A program made the position numbers and the translations under genes. DNA of 64,000 bases from JAIQGF01 sp051006995 (GTDB taxonomy: Bacteria; Acidobacteriota; Terriglobia; Terriglobales; Acidobacteriaceae), in contig JBPCSQ010000037.1 in NCBI GenBank assembly GCA_051006995.1, positions 1 to 64,000 on the forward strand. The letters run 5' to 3'. Below the pieces are notes generated by a model, which searched no databases, had not been told where the DNA came from, and worked only from the letters and a program-made list of their open reading frames with translations. Of the stretch, positions 27,472 to 35,751 are shown one piece after another. Every line of letters starts with the position of its first letter. Within the stretch, counting starts at the first letter, position 1.

Positions 27472-28941
27472 TTAGCGTTTCACCACCACCCCGTCCTTCA
27501 TCACGAACTGCACTTTCTCCAGCACCGTGATGTCGGCCAGCGGCTCCCCCGGCACCGCCACAATGTCCGCCAGTTTCCCCGGCTCGATCGTTCCGATCTG
27601 CTTCTCCATTCCCAGCAGCGTCGCCGCATCCAGCGTCGCCGACCGAATCGCCTGCGCCGGCGTCTGCCCGTACTTCACCCGCAGCGCGAATTCCTTGGCC
27701 GGATTGATTGCCCAGTCGAACCCGCCCGCATCCGTGCCGAAGGCGATCTTCACGCCTGCCTGCAGAGCCCGCCGGAAGGTGTCGGCGGCAATCTTCGTCA
27801 TCTCCACCCACACCGGCGCACCCGCCTTCGCCCGTCCTTCGGCCACGTACTCCCCGACAAACAGCGTCGGCACGAACCACGTGCCCTTCTGCTTCATCGT
27901 TTGCAAATCTTCCGGCGCGATGTAGTCGCCGTGCTCGATGGTATCAATGCCCGCTTCCACCGAGTTGTGCACTCCGTACAGCGCCATGGCATGTGATGCC
28001 ACTTTCCTCCGCTCCCGGTGCGCCTCGTCCACGATTGCCCGCAACTCATCAATCGTGAACGTCGGCACATCCTTCAGAACTATTCCCTGTGGGTGCCCCG
28101 GTCCGGCCTGGGTTTGGCCGGGCCGGGGATTTTCCGCGGCTTCAATGTAGTAACTCCGGTCGCTGTAAACCTTCACCCAATCCGCGCCGTGCGAAATCTG
28201 CTCCCGCACCGCCTTGCGACAGTCGTCCCCCCCGTCGCAGAACTGCACTCCGTGCGGCAAATCGTGCAGCTCCCAGTTGTATCCCTGCAGCGGATATGAC
28301 CCGGTCACATCCAGCGCACGTGTCGCCACCTGCATCCGCGGCCCCGGAATGATGCCGTTGTTGATCGCCTTCTTGATGTCCACATCGGCGTATCCGGCGC
28401 CCTCCGTTTCCAGGTCGCGGATGGTCGTGAATCCGTACTCCAGCGCCCGGCGCGCTGCCCGCGCCCCCAGCAGTGCCCGGTAGGCGGTGGACTGCTTCAG
28501 CAACTGCACGTCGTAATCCTCGGCGGTGATGTCCCCCTGCAACAACACATGCGTGTGCGTGTCAATCAACCCGGGCAGACAGGTCATGCTGGAGAGATCC
28601 ACCGCCTGCGCGCCGTTCCTCGGCATGATGTCCGCGCGGGCATCGGCCGCCGGGCCCACGCGCTGGATCTTGTTGCCGGCGACCGTGATCTCGACATTCC
28701 GCCGCACCTGCCCGCTGCCCACGTCCAGCATCGCTCCGCACCGCAGCACAGTTGTTTTCCCTGACTCATGACTCCTGCCCCCTGATTCCTGCTGTTGTGC
28801 ACTCGCAACTCGCAACTCAGAACTCGGAACTCCTGCAGGCTGCAGCCTGGAGCCTGCAGCCTGTTGCGCAAACGGCTTCTTCGGCCCACACGCCAGCAAC
28901 ATCGCCACCAGCACCACCGCAATCACCGTACGAGTGCGCAT
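27472..28941 (-). CDS. Exported amidohydrolase (imidazolonepropionase/prolidase-like), probable lipoprotein
   Basis: 489-aa metal-dependent hydrolase. The second ATG is preferred because GGGAGG lies 7 bases before it and overlaps the first. The N-terminus has a lipobox-like LLAC. Metal ligands: DTHTHVLLQGD (HxH), GADWVKVYSDRSYY (possible carboxylated Lys), ASHAMALYG, DTIEHGDY and FGTDAGG. Family members cleave cyclic amides or Xaa-Pro dipeptides. Two repeat-encoded stretches interrupt it: residues about 24-52 (iterated words after the lipobox) and about 270-284 (element H3). Confidence 0.88.
   Translation of the reverse strand: MRTRTVIAVVLVAMLLACGPKKPFAQQAAGSRLQPAGVPSSELRVASAQQQESGGRSHESGKTTVLRCGAMLDVGSGQVRRNVEITVAGNKIQRVGPAADARADIMPRNGAQAVDLSSMTCLPGLIDTHTHVLLQGDITAEDYDVQLLKQSTAYRALLGARAARRALEYGFTTIRDLETEGAGYADVDIKKAINNGIIPGPRMQVATRALDVTGSYPLQGYNWELHDLPHGVQFCDGGDDCRKAVREQISHGADWVKVYSDRSYYIEAAENPRPGQTQAGPGHPQGIVLKDVPTFTIDELRAIVDEAHRERRKVASHAMALYGVHNSVEAGIDTIEHGDYIAPEDLQTMKQKGTWFVPTLFVGEYVAEGRAKAGAPVWVEMTKIAADTFRRALQAGVKIAFGTDAGGFDWAINPAKEFALRVKYGQTPAQAIRSATLDAATLLGMEKQIGTIEPGKLADIVAVPGEPLADITVLEKVQFVMKDGVVVKR
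28091..28133 (-). repeat. Palindromic hairpin element inside a coding region (copy H3)
   Basis: In gene sense it encodes NPRPGQTQAGPGHP, in the same frame as H2, within a loop of the amidohydrolase. Confidence 0.82.
28785..28870 (-). repeat. Iterated-word repeat inside the amidohydrolase gene
   Basis: Repeated AACTCGCAACTC and CAGGCTGCAGCCTG words encode a low-complexity linker (SELRVASAQQQ and similar) between lipobox and catalytic domain. Confidence 0.6.
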
Positions 28942-29024
28942 TTCCATTCCTCCCGAAAAGTAAACTTCCTCTCGAAGACAAAACTGTTCCGGAAAATCAA
29001 ACTTCCTCCCGAAAAATTAAACGG

Positions 29025-29130
29025 TGTCATCCTGAGCGCAGGACGCGCCAAGAAGCTCGCGCATGCTCAACGCTGCCCCGAGCGAAAGTCGAGGCGCGCG
29101 AGCAAGGCGCGTCCGCAATCGAAGGACCCC
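29025..29130. repeat. Frame-hairpin repeat with a long inner arm
   Basis: GTGTCATCCTGAGCG at the left and ATCGAAGGACCCC at the right, with a long imperfect inner hairpin pairing CAGGACGCGCC with GGCGCGTCCG. Confidence 0.7.
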
Positions 29131-29394
29131 TGCTCAACCAAGGCCGGTCACGCTATCCAAGGGAATTTCAACCACGCTCCCCCATTTCCAAACTGCACTT
29201 TTCAATCTTCACTCTGCAATGCTTTGCTTCACAACCGCCCCGCATTCTATTCCCCGGCCTACCGACTACGGTCTACGGACTACGACCTTGTGGAAATTTC
29301 CCCGGAAAACGCGTCCCAAACCGCTCCCCGCCCATGCCCGCCGATCCATCCCATTTGCACCAAACTGCGGAATTGACCCCCGCTCCGCCTCGCC

Positions 29395-29700
29395 CTAAGT
29401 TGGTGGCACTGTTTCCCCAGCCTGTTTCGCCGGTATAGCTGAAAACTGGTTCTTGCCAGCGACCAAACGCCCAGTGACCCGTGTCAAGTGCATTTCGACC
29501 CAAAAACGGAGGGATTCAGGAGTAAAATAACAATATATGGTAGTGGGGTCTTGACAGGCACAACATACAGGCGTACTGTCACCATCCCATAGACATGTGG
29601 GGCCAGTCGCGGCGGCCCAAATTCCGCCCTTCTGGCAGTACAAACCGGTGGCCGAGGTGACCGCCGGAGCAGGACCATCGGATGAGTTTTTCGGGCGCAA
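29395..29700 (-). CDS. Doubtful cysteine-rich reading frame
   Basis: A 101-residue frame with clustered Cys (GLYCQKG, PTCLWDG, PVCCACQDP, IYCYF) in otherwise gene-free DNA. It has no signal peptide or ribosome site and no recognised family. It may be a remnant of a secreted protein or chance. Confidence 0.2.
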   Translation of the reverse strand: MRPKNSSDGPAPAVTSATGLYCQKGGIWAAATGPTCLWDGDSTPVCCACQDPTTIYCYFTPESLRFWVEMHLTRVTGRLVAGKNQFSAIPAKQAGETVPPT

Positions 29701-29793
29701 CCGGATTCTTGGGTTCTTCTATCACCCGATTACCCGATCTCCCGATCACCCGATGATCAAGCGGTGATCCTTTCCAACTCGTTCAACGGGTGG

Positions 29794-29822
29794 CCCACCC
29801 AAGCCGGTTTTGCTTGGGTGGG
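29794..29822. repeat. Conserved-loop hairpin H8 with changed stem
   Basis: CCCACCCAAGC, CGGTTTT, GCTTGGGTGGG: 11 perfect pairs around the same loop as H7 and H9. Confidence 0.75.
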
Positions 29823-29890
29823 GTTTACCGGGCGGCCCACCCTCTCGCGATGCGATAGGTGGGTTTGCCCAGGAAGGGAAGAAAGCAGAT

Positions 29891-30340
29891 ATGACGAACC
29901 GTTCTACGCCCTCGCGACGCCATGGAGACCTGCAGCAACGCGTTCCCTGGTCGCCGTGGTCGCTCTGCCAATCCAGCTTCAGTCTTCTGCTGGTGCCGAG
30001 CCTGCCCGGTGTGTTCGTCGTTGCCGAAGAGGTCATCGCTCCCGGCCAAAGCGCCGCCATGGGCGAAAAACGCATGCTCGCGGTCTTGAAGGTGGACACC
30101 GCCGACGATCTCGGTTGCGCCCTCAATCGTCTCTTCGTCGCCGAAAGCGCCATTCGCGATCGTCTGCGGCAGGCGCCCTGCTTCGTGCGTTATGCGGTCA
30201 TCACCGATGCCGCCGAGCGCGAAGCCGCCCGCGAGGCGCTGGAAACTTGGATGGCGGGCGCCGCCCCAGGAAGTTCAGTCCCGGCTGATGCCCCGGCGGA
30301 CGTGAGCCAACCCCTCACTCTGCCTTTGCCCGGCCTGTGA
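29891..30340 (+). CDS. Hypothetical protein
   Basis: 149 aa from an ATG with a purine-rich GGAAGGGAAG upstream. After a Ser/Pro/Trp-rich first 40 residues comes a compact alpha/beta-looking domain (PGVFVVAEEVIAPGQSAAMG to EALETWMAG) containing AVLKVDTADDLGCALNRLF. The C-terminus is Pro/Ala rich. No named family is recognised. It stands alone ahead of the repeats preceding nrdJ. Confidence 0.55.
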   Translation: MTNRSTPSRRHGDLQQRVPWSPWSLCQSSFSLLLVPSLPGVFVVAEEVIAPGQSAAMGEKRMLAVLKVDTADDLGCALNRLFVAESAIRDRLRQAPCFVRYAVITDAAEREAAREALETWMAGAAPGSSVPADAPADVSQPLTLPLPGL

Positions 30341-30562
30341 CCTTTTTTGTGTGGCACACGCGCCCTCGCGTGTGTCTTGTATCAGGGCACGACTTGAATC
30401 GTGCCGTACGAATTGATTTTGATTTGGGGCTTTAGCCCCTGGTGGGAGCGCACGGCTTTAGCCGTGCGACGTAGCGTTCGAAAATCTCAGGGCTTTAGCC
30501 CTGGTGCGGTAGAAGACTGAAACTTCATACGGCATCTACCCTCTGCTCGAGGAGACGTTCCA
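30341..30562. repeat. Hairpin repeats upstream of nrdJ
   Basis: Contains GTGGCACACGCG ... CGCGTGTG (30351-30377), GGCACGA-CTTGAA-TCGTGCC, GGGGC-TTTA-GCCCC, CGCACGGC-TTTA-GCCGTGCG and AGGGC-TTTA-GCCCT. I looked for a cobalamin riboswitch here and saw no B12-box sequence. Confidence 0.6.
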
Positions 30563-33559
30563 ATGGCCGACGTGACTGTAAAAACCACGACCACAACCGA
30601 AACGGCTGCCGCGCCCAAGACCCGCAAGGCCCCCGGCCTCAACTTCCGCCGCTACTTCACCCAGGCCGGCGTTTCCCCGTACGACACCACCGAATGGGAG
30701 CTGCGCACCGCTTCGATCACCGACGCCCAGGGCAACACCATCTTCGAGCAAAAAGATGTCGAGGTCCCCAAGGACTGGTCCATGACGGCCACCAACATCG
30801 TGGCCAGCAAATATCTGCACGGACGGCTGAATACCCCCGAGCGCGAAACCGGAGTCCGCCAGCTCGTCTCCCGCGTCGCCGAGACCATCCGCGATTGGGG
30901 CACCACCGGCGGCTATTTCCGCTCCGCCGAAGACGCCACCGTCTTCCACGACGAGCTCGCTTACATCCTTCTGCACCAGCTCGCCGCCTTCAATTCGCCC
31001 GTCTGGTTCAACGTCGGCTGCGACCGCATCGAGCCCAACGCTGACGGCTCCAACTGGCACTGGAATCCGCAGACGCAGACTGTCGAGTTCGCTCCCACCG
31101 GCTATCGCAATCCGCAGTGCTCGGCCTGCTTCATCAACTCCGTGCACGACAGCATGGATTCGATCATGACCCTCGCCAAGACCGAGGCCATGCTCTTCAA
31201 GTGGGGCTCCGGCACCGGCACCAACCTCAGCCCGCTGCGCGGCTCGCAGGAGCAGCTCTCCGGCGGCGGCACCGCCAGCGGTCCGCTCAGCTTCATGAAA
31301 GGATTCGACGCCTTCGCCGGCGTCATCAAGTCCGGCGGCAAGACCAGAAGGGCCGCCAAGATGGTCATCCTCAACATTGACCATCCCGACATCGAGGACT
31401 TCATCAACTGCAAGGCGAAGGAAGAGAAGAAGGCGCACGCCCTGGTTGCGGTCGGTTACGACGGCTCTACGCCCGACTCGGAAGCCTACTCGTCCATCTT
31501 CTTTCAGAATGCCAACAACTCCGTGCGCGTCACCGACGAGTTCATGCTCGCCGTCGAGCGCGATGCCGACTTCCATACCCGGAACGTCTGCGACGGCTCG
31601 CCCGCCGGCAGCTTCAAGGCGCGCGATCTTCTGCGCAAGATTGCCGACGCCACCTGGCACTGCGGCGATCCCGGCATGCAGTTCGACACCACCGTCAATC
31701 GCTGGCACACCTCGAAGAACACGGCGCGCATCAACGCCAGCAATCCTTGCAGTGAGTACATGTTCCTCGACGATTCCGCCTGCAACCTGGCTTCTCTGAA
31801 CCTCATGAAGTTCGCTCCCAACGGCAACTTCGACGTCGAGAGCTACCGCCACGCCGTGGACGTCGTCATCACCGCCCAGGAAATCCTGGTGGATTTCTCC
31901 GGCTATCCGACCGAGTCCATCGCCCGCAACTCGCACGACTATCGCCCGCTCGGCCTCGGCTACGCCAACCTCGGCGCGCTGCTCATGGCCTCCGGCCTGC
32001 CCTACGATTCCGAAGCCGGACGCGACTACGCCGCCTGCGTCACCGCCATCATGTGCGGCGAAGCGTACTTGCAGTCTGCCCGCGTCGCCGAACTCTGCCA
32101 GCCGCTCGATCCGGCCGGCGACAAGCTCAAAGCTGCCTTTGCCAACGACCAACGGCTAACTTCCAACGACCGCAACGGCGCCTGCCCCGGTTTCCAGATC
32201 AACCGCGAGCCTTTCCTCGACGTCATCCGCATGCACCGCGCCTCCGTCAACAACATCGGCGGCTCCTCCGCGTCGTCCGTCAAAGGTTTGGTCGAAGCTT
32301 CCAAGCAGGTTTGGGACGAAGCCCTCGCCCACGGCGAAAAGCACGGCTACCGCAATTCCCAAGTCACCGTCCTCGCCCCAACCGGAACGATCGGGTTCAT
32401 GATGGATTGCGATACCACCGGTATCGAGCCAGATCTGGCGCTGGTGAAGTACAAGAAGCTGGTCGGCGGCGGCATGATCAAGATCGTGAACAACACCGTG
32501 CCGGCGGCGCTGTTCAAGCTCGGCTACGCGGGCGACCAGGTCAACGCCATCGTCAGCTACATTGACGCCACCGGCACCATCGAGGGCGCGCCGCATATCA
32601 AGGACGAGCACCTGGCGGTCTTCGACTGCTCCTTCAAGCCCTCCAAGGGCACCCGCTCCATCCATTACATGGGACACCTGCGCATGATGGCCGCCACCCA
32701 GCCGTTCCTCTCCGGCGCCATCAGCAAGACCGTGAACCTGCCCGAGGCGGCCACGGTGGAAGACATCATGGAGACCTACATCCAGGCCTGGAAGCTGGGC
32801 CTGAAGGCGGTCGCCATCTATCGCGACGGCTGCAAGAAGTCGCAGCCGATGGTGGTTTCTCAGGACAAAGAGAAGGATGTGGCACAGGCGCCCTCGCCTG
32901 TGGAGGCTGTCAGCCGTCCTGTCGATTCCCGCGATGAGAGCGGGCCGCCGCGTGCCGTGCGCCATCGCCTGCAACTGGAGCGCGCCTCGCTGACCCACAA
33001 GTTCAATATTGGCGGGCACGAGGGATACATCACCGTCGGCGTCTATCCGGATGGAGAGCCGGGCGAGATCTTCATCACCATGGCCAAGGAAGGCTCCACC
33101 GTCAGCGGCCTGATGGACTCGTTCGCGCTGGCGATCTCGATGGCCCTCCAGCACGGCGTCCCGCTCAAGCTGCTGTGCGAAAAATTCAAGCACACGCGCT
33201 TCGAGCCTTCCGGCTGGACCGGCAACGAGAACATCGGCTACGCCACGTCGATCATGGACTACATCTTCCGCTGGCTGGAGCAGAAGTTCATCACCGGCCA
33301 GCAGCAGTTGCTGTTCCCCGGCATGAAGCCCGAGGTCCACGACCAGCCCGCGCTGCCGGCGAATGGGACGGCGACGCAGTCGTCGCTGCTGCCATCGACC
33401 GTCGACCGTCGACCGCCGACCGGTCACGCCAGTGATGCACTGAAAGAGCTGATTGATCTCGGCGACGCCCCGACCTGCTCCGTCTGCGGCGCCATCATGA
33501 CCCGCAACGGAAGCTGCTACCGCTGCATGAGCTGCGGGAGCACGAGTGGATGCTCGTAG
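30563..33559 (+). CDS. nrdJ: Class II (adenosylcobalamin-dependent) ribonucleotide reductase
   Basis: 998-aa enzyme reducing ribonucleotides to deoxyribonucleotides without needing oxygen. The core shows NSPVWFNVG, NPQCSACFINSV, GSGTGTNLSPLRG, NPCSEYMFLDDSACNLASLN (active-site Cys) and VLAPTGTIGFMMDCDTTGIEPDLALVKYKKLVGGG. The C-terminal zinc-ribbon-like CSVCGAIMTRNG ... CYRCMSCG is typical of the vitamin B12-dependent NrdJ group. GAGGAGAC lies before the ATG. Three repeat-encoded stretches interrupt it: residues about 527-538, 773-780 and 942-956. Confidence 0.96.
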   Translation: MADVTVKTTTTTETAAAPKTRKAPGLNFRRYFTQAGVSPYDTTEWELRTASITDAQGNTIFEQKDVEVPKDWSMTATNIVASKYLHGRLNTPERETGVRQLVSRVAETIRDWGTTGGYFRSAEDATVFHDELAYILLHQLAAFNSPVWFNVGCDRIEPNADGSNWHWNPQTQTVEFAPTGYRNPQCSACFINSVHDSMDSIMTLAKTEAMLFKWGSGTGTNLSPLRGSQEQLSGGGTASGPLSFMKGFDAFAGVIKSGGKTRRAAKMVILNIDHPDIEDFINCKAKEEKKAHALVAVGYDGSTPDSEAYSSIFFQNANNSVRVTDEFMLAVERDADFHTRNVCDGSPAGSFKARDLLRKIADATWHCGDPGMQFDTTVNRWHTSKNTARINASNPCSEYMFLDDSACNLASLNLMKFAPNGNFDVESYRHAVDVVITAQEILVDFSGYPTESIARNSHDYRPLGLGYANLGALLMASGLPYDSEAGRDYAACVTAIMCGEAYLQSARVAELCQPLDPAGDKLKAAFANDQRLTSNDRNGACPGFQINREPFLDVIRMHRASVNNIGGSSASSVKGLVEASKQVWDEALAHGEKHGYRNSQVTVLAPTGTIGFMMDCDTTGIEPDLALVKYKKLVGGGMIKIVNNTVPAALFKLGYAGDQVNAIVSYIDATGTIEGAPHIKDEHLAVFDCSFKPSKGTRSIHYMGHLRMMAATQPFLSGAISKTVNLPEAATVEDIMETYIQAWKLGLKAVAIYRDGCKKSQPMVVSQDKEKDVAQAPSPVEAVSRPVDSRDESGPPRAVRHRLQLERASLTHKFNIGGHEGYITVGVYPDGEPGEIFITMAKEGSTVSGLMDSFALAISMALQHGVPLKLLCEKFKHTRFEPSGWTGNENIGYATSIMDYIFRWLEQKFITGQQQLLFPGMKPEVHDQPALPANGTATQSSLLPSTVDRRPPTGHASDALKELIDLGDAPTCSVCGAIMTRNGSCYRCMSCGSTSGCS
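32141..32175 (+). repeat. Iterated-word repeat inside nrdJ
   Basis: AACGACCAACGGCTAAC and CCAACGACCGC words, encoding FANDQRLTSNDRNG. The same words form the spacer at 13999-14080. Confidence 0.6.
32879..32903 (+). repeat. GTGGCACA hairpin repeat inside nrdJ
   Basis: GTGGCACAGGCG, CCCT, CGCCTGTGG. Intergenic copies at 19399 and 30351 have CACACGCG/CGCGTGTG in place of CACAGGCG/CGCCTGTG, so the stem covaries. Confidence 0.7.
33385..33432 (+). repeat. Iterated GACCGTC words inside nrdJ
   Basis: CATCGACCGTCGACCGTCGA and a diverged continuation encode a short linker (LPSTVDRRPPTGH) before the C-terminal zinc ribbon. Confidence 0.6.
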
Positions 33560-34011
33560 GTAGGTCACGGCTTTAGCCGTGACCGAGGCGCGAAGCGCCG
33601 AAGCCTGCGAAGCAGGCGACAGAATGTAGCCCAAGGCGTAAGCCGTGGGTAGGCTGAAAAAGAGGCCAAGCCCGCGTCAGCGGGCGACAGAGTCCAGCCC
33701 GGGGCGTAAGCCCCGGGTACGCGAGGACGAATCGGCCCGAGTCCCGCAGGGACGGCACTCCATATCCCGGGGTGTAAGCCCCGGGTCGCTTTTCGTCGAA
33801 GGGCACGAGTTTACTCGCGCCGTAAAGGCCCGAACAGAATTCGGGCTTTAGCCCCTGAGGGTTTGATTTCTGCCCATTAGCGGCTAGGGGCTGGCGGCTA
33901 GGGGGCTGTTCTGAAATCGTAACGACCGGAAGATGGCCCGGTCGTCAGGCCCAAAAGACCGTACTGTGTGGGGGCACGGCACACGTGCCCCCGTGCTATT
34001 TGGAGAGACAT
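33560..34011. repeat. Array of about ten small hairpins
   Basis: From 33563 to 33860 in order: GGTCACGGC-TTTA-GCCGTGACC, GGCGC-GAA-GCGCC, GCCTGC-GAA-GCAGGC, an imperfect CCCA/TGGG stem with GCGTAAGC, GCCCGC-GTCA-GCGGGC, CCCGGGGC-GTAA-GCCCCGGG, GTCCC-GCA-GGGAC, CCCGGGGT-GTAA-GCCCCGGG, CGAG-TTTA-CTCG and GCCCGAA/TTCGGGC. After it come GGCTAGGGGCTGGCGGCTAG words (33883-33910) and GGGGGCACG-GCACA-CGTGCCCCC (33970-33993). No gene is seen. Confidence 0.75.
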
Positions 34012-34785
34012 ATGACCGGAACGGAGATCGCCGCATTCGCTGGCGCAGCAGCATGGGTCCCGCAAATAGCTACATGGGCTTATAACGTTTGGGCAAGGCC
34101 GGTAGTGCGAATTACACCTGCCGCAACAGTGTCAATCGGTTACACACAATTCGGACCTGTCGTAACATTCACGTCCAGCTTGTCGGCCGAACGCAAGAGT
34201 GCGTTGATTGAAAAAATTCGGCTAAGAGTCACGCACGCGAAGGGTGATGAACGACGGCTGGTTTGGACACTGCTAAGCGATTTCCAGCACCAGATTCACG
34301 GGCCCGCAGGAGAGGTGATTAATTTCGGACGCAGCCAAGCGGCTACGGCAATCAAACTTGCCGTTGACAGTCTGTCTGATCGGGTAATCTTCTTTCAAGA
34401 CTTAGACTTCCAAGAGGCCGCAAGGAAGATCACCGAAAGAGTCCTCGACCAGATGAAATATTTAAGGACATCTGGCAGCGCAACAATACTCGCCGATTTG
34501 ATGAGGTCTAAAGAAGTACGTGCAGCGAGGGAGTTCTTTGAACGGAACTTTTACTGGAAAGAAGGCTCATATGTCTTCGATGTGAGTATCGAAGTTGCTG
34601 GAGTGAAGCAGCCACAGCAACACATATTCACCGTTGAACTCTCGACCCAAGAAGCGGACGACGTGAAATCAAACTTGCAGTTATTCGATACGTACGTGGC
34701 GTCGAGCCCGCTGCTGGGAACGGGACAAGCACCGACGATCCAGTGGAAATGGGCTAATGTGAAGATACAGCGAGTACGCGGCTGA
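34012..34785 (+). CDS. Hypothetical protein with N-terminal hydrophobic segment, atypical composition
   Basis: 257 aa from an ATG with TGGAGAG upstream. An N-terminal hydrophobic stretch (residues 5-28, with AAFAGAAAWVPQIATWAYNVW) may anchor it. The remainder looks soluble with long helices (SLSDRVIFFQDLDFQEAARKI) and beta strands (HIFTVELSTQEADDV). Third-position base use is clearly less GC-rich than its neighbours, suggesting recent acquisition. No family recognised. It lies right after the hairpin array. Confidence 0.65.
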   Translation: MTGTEIAAFAGAAAWVPQIATWAYNVWARPVVRITPAATVSIGYTQFGPVVTFTSSLSAERKSALIEKIRLRVTHAKGDERRLVWTLLSDFQHQIHGPAGEVINFGRSQAATAIKLAVDSLSDRVIFFQDLDFQEAARKITERVLDQMKYLRTSGSATILADLMRSKEVRAAREFFERNFYWKEGSYVFDVSIEVAGVKQPQQHIFTVELSTQEADDVKSNLQLFDTYVASSPLLGTGQAPTIQWKWANVKIQRVRG

Positions 34786-34915
34786 AGTTGTGCACAGCCG
34801 CGGTGGGCAGGTGGCCCACATTTGCGAGCGCGGCGAGCTAATGTGGGGCAGTTCCTACGGTTCCGGAGACCTCTAGCTTGACTCCCCGTGGTGATCGTCG
34901 TACATTCCCGCGCAA

Positions 34916-35338
34916 ATGCGAACTCACATCGGACTATTTGCCTTCGCAATGTTGATTGCGGCAACGATTCCCGTCGCTGTCGCGCAACAGCAGCAACAAC
35001 CACCCGACTGGGCTACGCGCGAGTACGCTGCTCCAGCGGATAAGGTTTTCGCGGCGGGTTTGCGCTCGATCCAACAGCAAAAGCATGAAATGAAAAATGT
35101 CGACCACGAGCGGAGACAGGCGACATTCCACGTCGGCACGACAGCATGGTCGTGGGGCTACAACATGATGCTGACGGTGGACCCGATCGATGCAACACAC
35201 GCCAGAGCCACCGTTGCCGTTGTTTCGAAGTCTGGCGGCGATGCATTTTCGTGGGGATCGGGCAAAAAGGAAGTTCGGAAGATCCTTGGCGGTATCGACG
35301 CGGAGCTCGCCGCGTCGAAGGCATCTCTGAAAGATTGA
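34916..35338 (+). CDS. Small exported hypothetical protein
   Basis: 140 aa with a signal peptide (MRTHIGLFAFAMLIAATIPVAVA), a short Gln/Pro run and a domain of about 100 residues opening WATREYAAPADKVFAAGLRSIQQQKHEM, which suggests a small alpha/beta periplasmic domain. The pattern resembles uncharacterised exported proteins that measure about the same length, but I cannot name the family. Monocistronic. Confidence 0.65.
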   Translation: MRTHIGLFAFAMLIAATIPVAVAQQQQQPPDWATREYAAPADKVFAAGLRSIQQQKHEMKNVDHERRQATFHVGTTAWSWGYNMMLTVDPIDATHARATVAVVSKSGGDAFSWGSGKKEVRKILGGIDAELAASKASLKD

Positions 35339-35423
35339 CTCCAGCTATTCGCAGACATGGCGGCGAGCGGCGCGGTCTGCGCGCGGGGATCGCGCACTGG
35401 CTATGGGAGTTCGTTCCGACACG

Positions 35424-35519
35424 TACCCGGGGCTCACGCCCCGGGCTATACATTCTGCCGCCCGCTGAAGCGGGCTTCGGCGCTGCGCGCCTCGGTCACG
35501 CCTGAAGGCGTGACCGACC
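35424..35519 (-). repeat. Inverted copy of the hairpin array with changed stems
   Basis: On the minus strand: GGTCACGCC-TTCA-GGCGTGACC, GAGGCGC-GCA-GCGCC, GAAGCCCGC-TTCA-GCGGGC, GGCAGAATGTA, CCCGGGGC-GTGA-GCCCCGGG. The joining sequences match 33563-33660 while stems differ. Confidence 0.75.
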
Positions 35520-35647
35520 ACCTTGAAGTGGCCGGCAGGTTCCAATTTGGGAACAAAAGGTTCGCGCCGCAGGCATTTTTTCCTTGCATGTCACAGACAC
35601 GACCGCCGGGCGCGGAGTAGGTTGAAATTGGCGTAAAAGGTTTCGCG

Positions 35648-35682
35648 GGGCCGCGGGGGCGACAATCCCGGCGGCCCTTTTT
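35648..35682 (+). terminator. Possible rho-independent terminator
   Basis: GGGCCGCGGG, 9-base loop, CCCGGCGGCCC with one bulge, then TTTTT. It is 310 bp past the nearest plus-strand gene, so its function is uncertain. Confidence 0.4.
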
Positions 35683-35751
35683 GTCTCCGGACACTGGGGC
35701 CGGCCACAACGGCGAACCCGGAAACTGACCACAAGACGAGATAAGACGAAC

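Larger units (their letters stand above)
28942..29890. other. Repeat-rich intergenic region without a supported gene
   Basis: 949 bp holding the expanded frame-hairpin repeat (29025-29130), CTACGGACTACGA words (29262-29285), a cysteine-rich reading frame on the minus strand (29395-29700), ACCCGAT words (29722-29757) and hairpin H8 (29794-29822). The stretch 29480-29600 is AT-richer than its surroundings. A TTGACA-17-TACTGT pair is present at 29551-29579 on the plus strand. Confidence 0.55.
35339..35751. other. Intergenic region with an inverted copy of the hairpin array and a terminator-like stem
   Basis: 413 bp. 35424-35519 is a reverse-oriented copy of the first part of the 33563 array. 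GGGCCGCGGG ... CCCGGCGGCCC followed by TTTTT lies at 35648-35682 and may end an upstream transcript. No gene seen. Confidence 0.6.

Noticed and set aside
30341..30562. Possible cobalamin riboswitch before nrdJ
   Set aside because: The region is explained by hairpin repeats and has no recognisable B12-box or the expected multi-helix core.
33563..33860. CRISPR array
   Set aside because: Hairpins are not identical direct repeats with unique spacers, and there are no cas genes.
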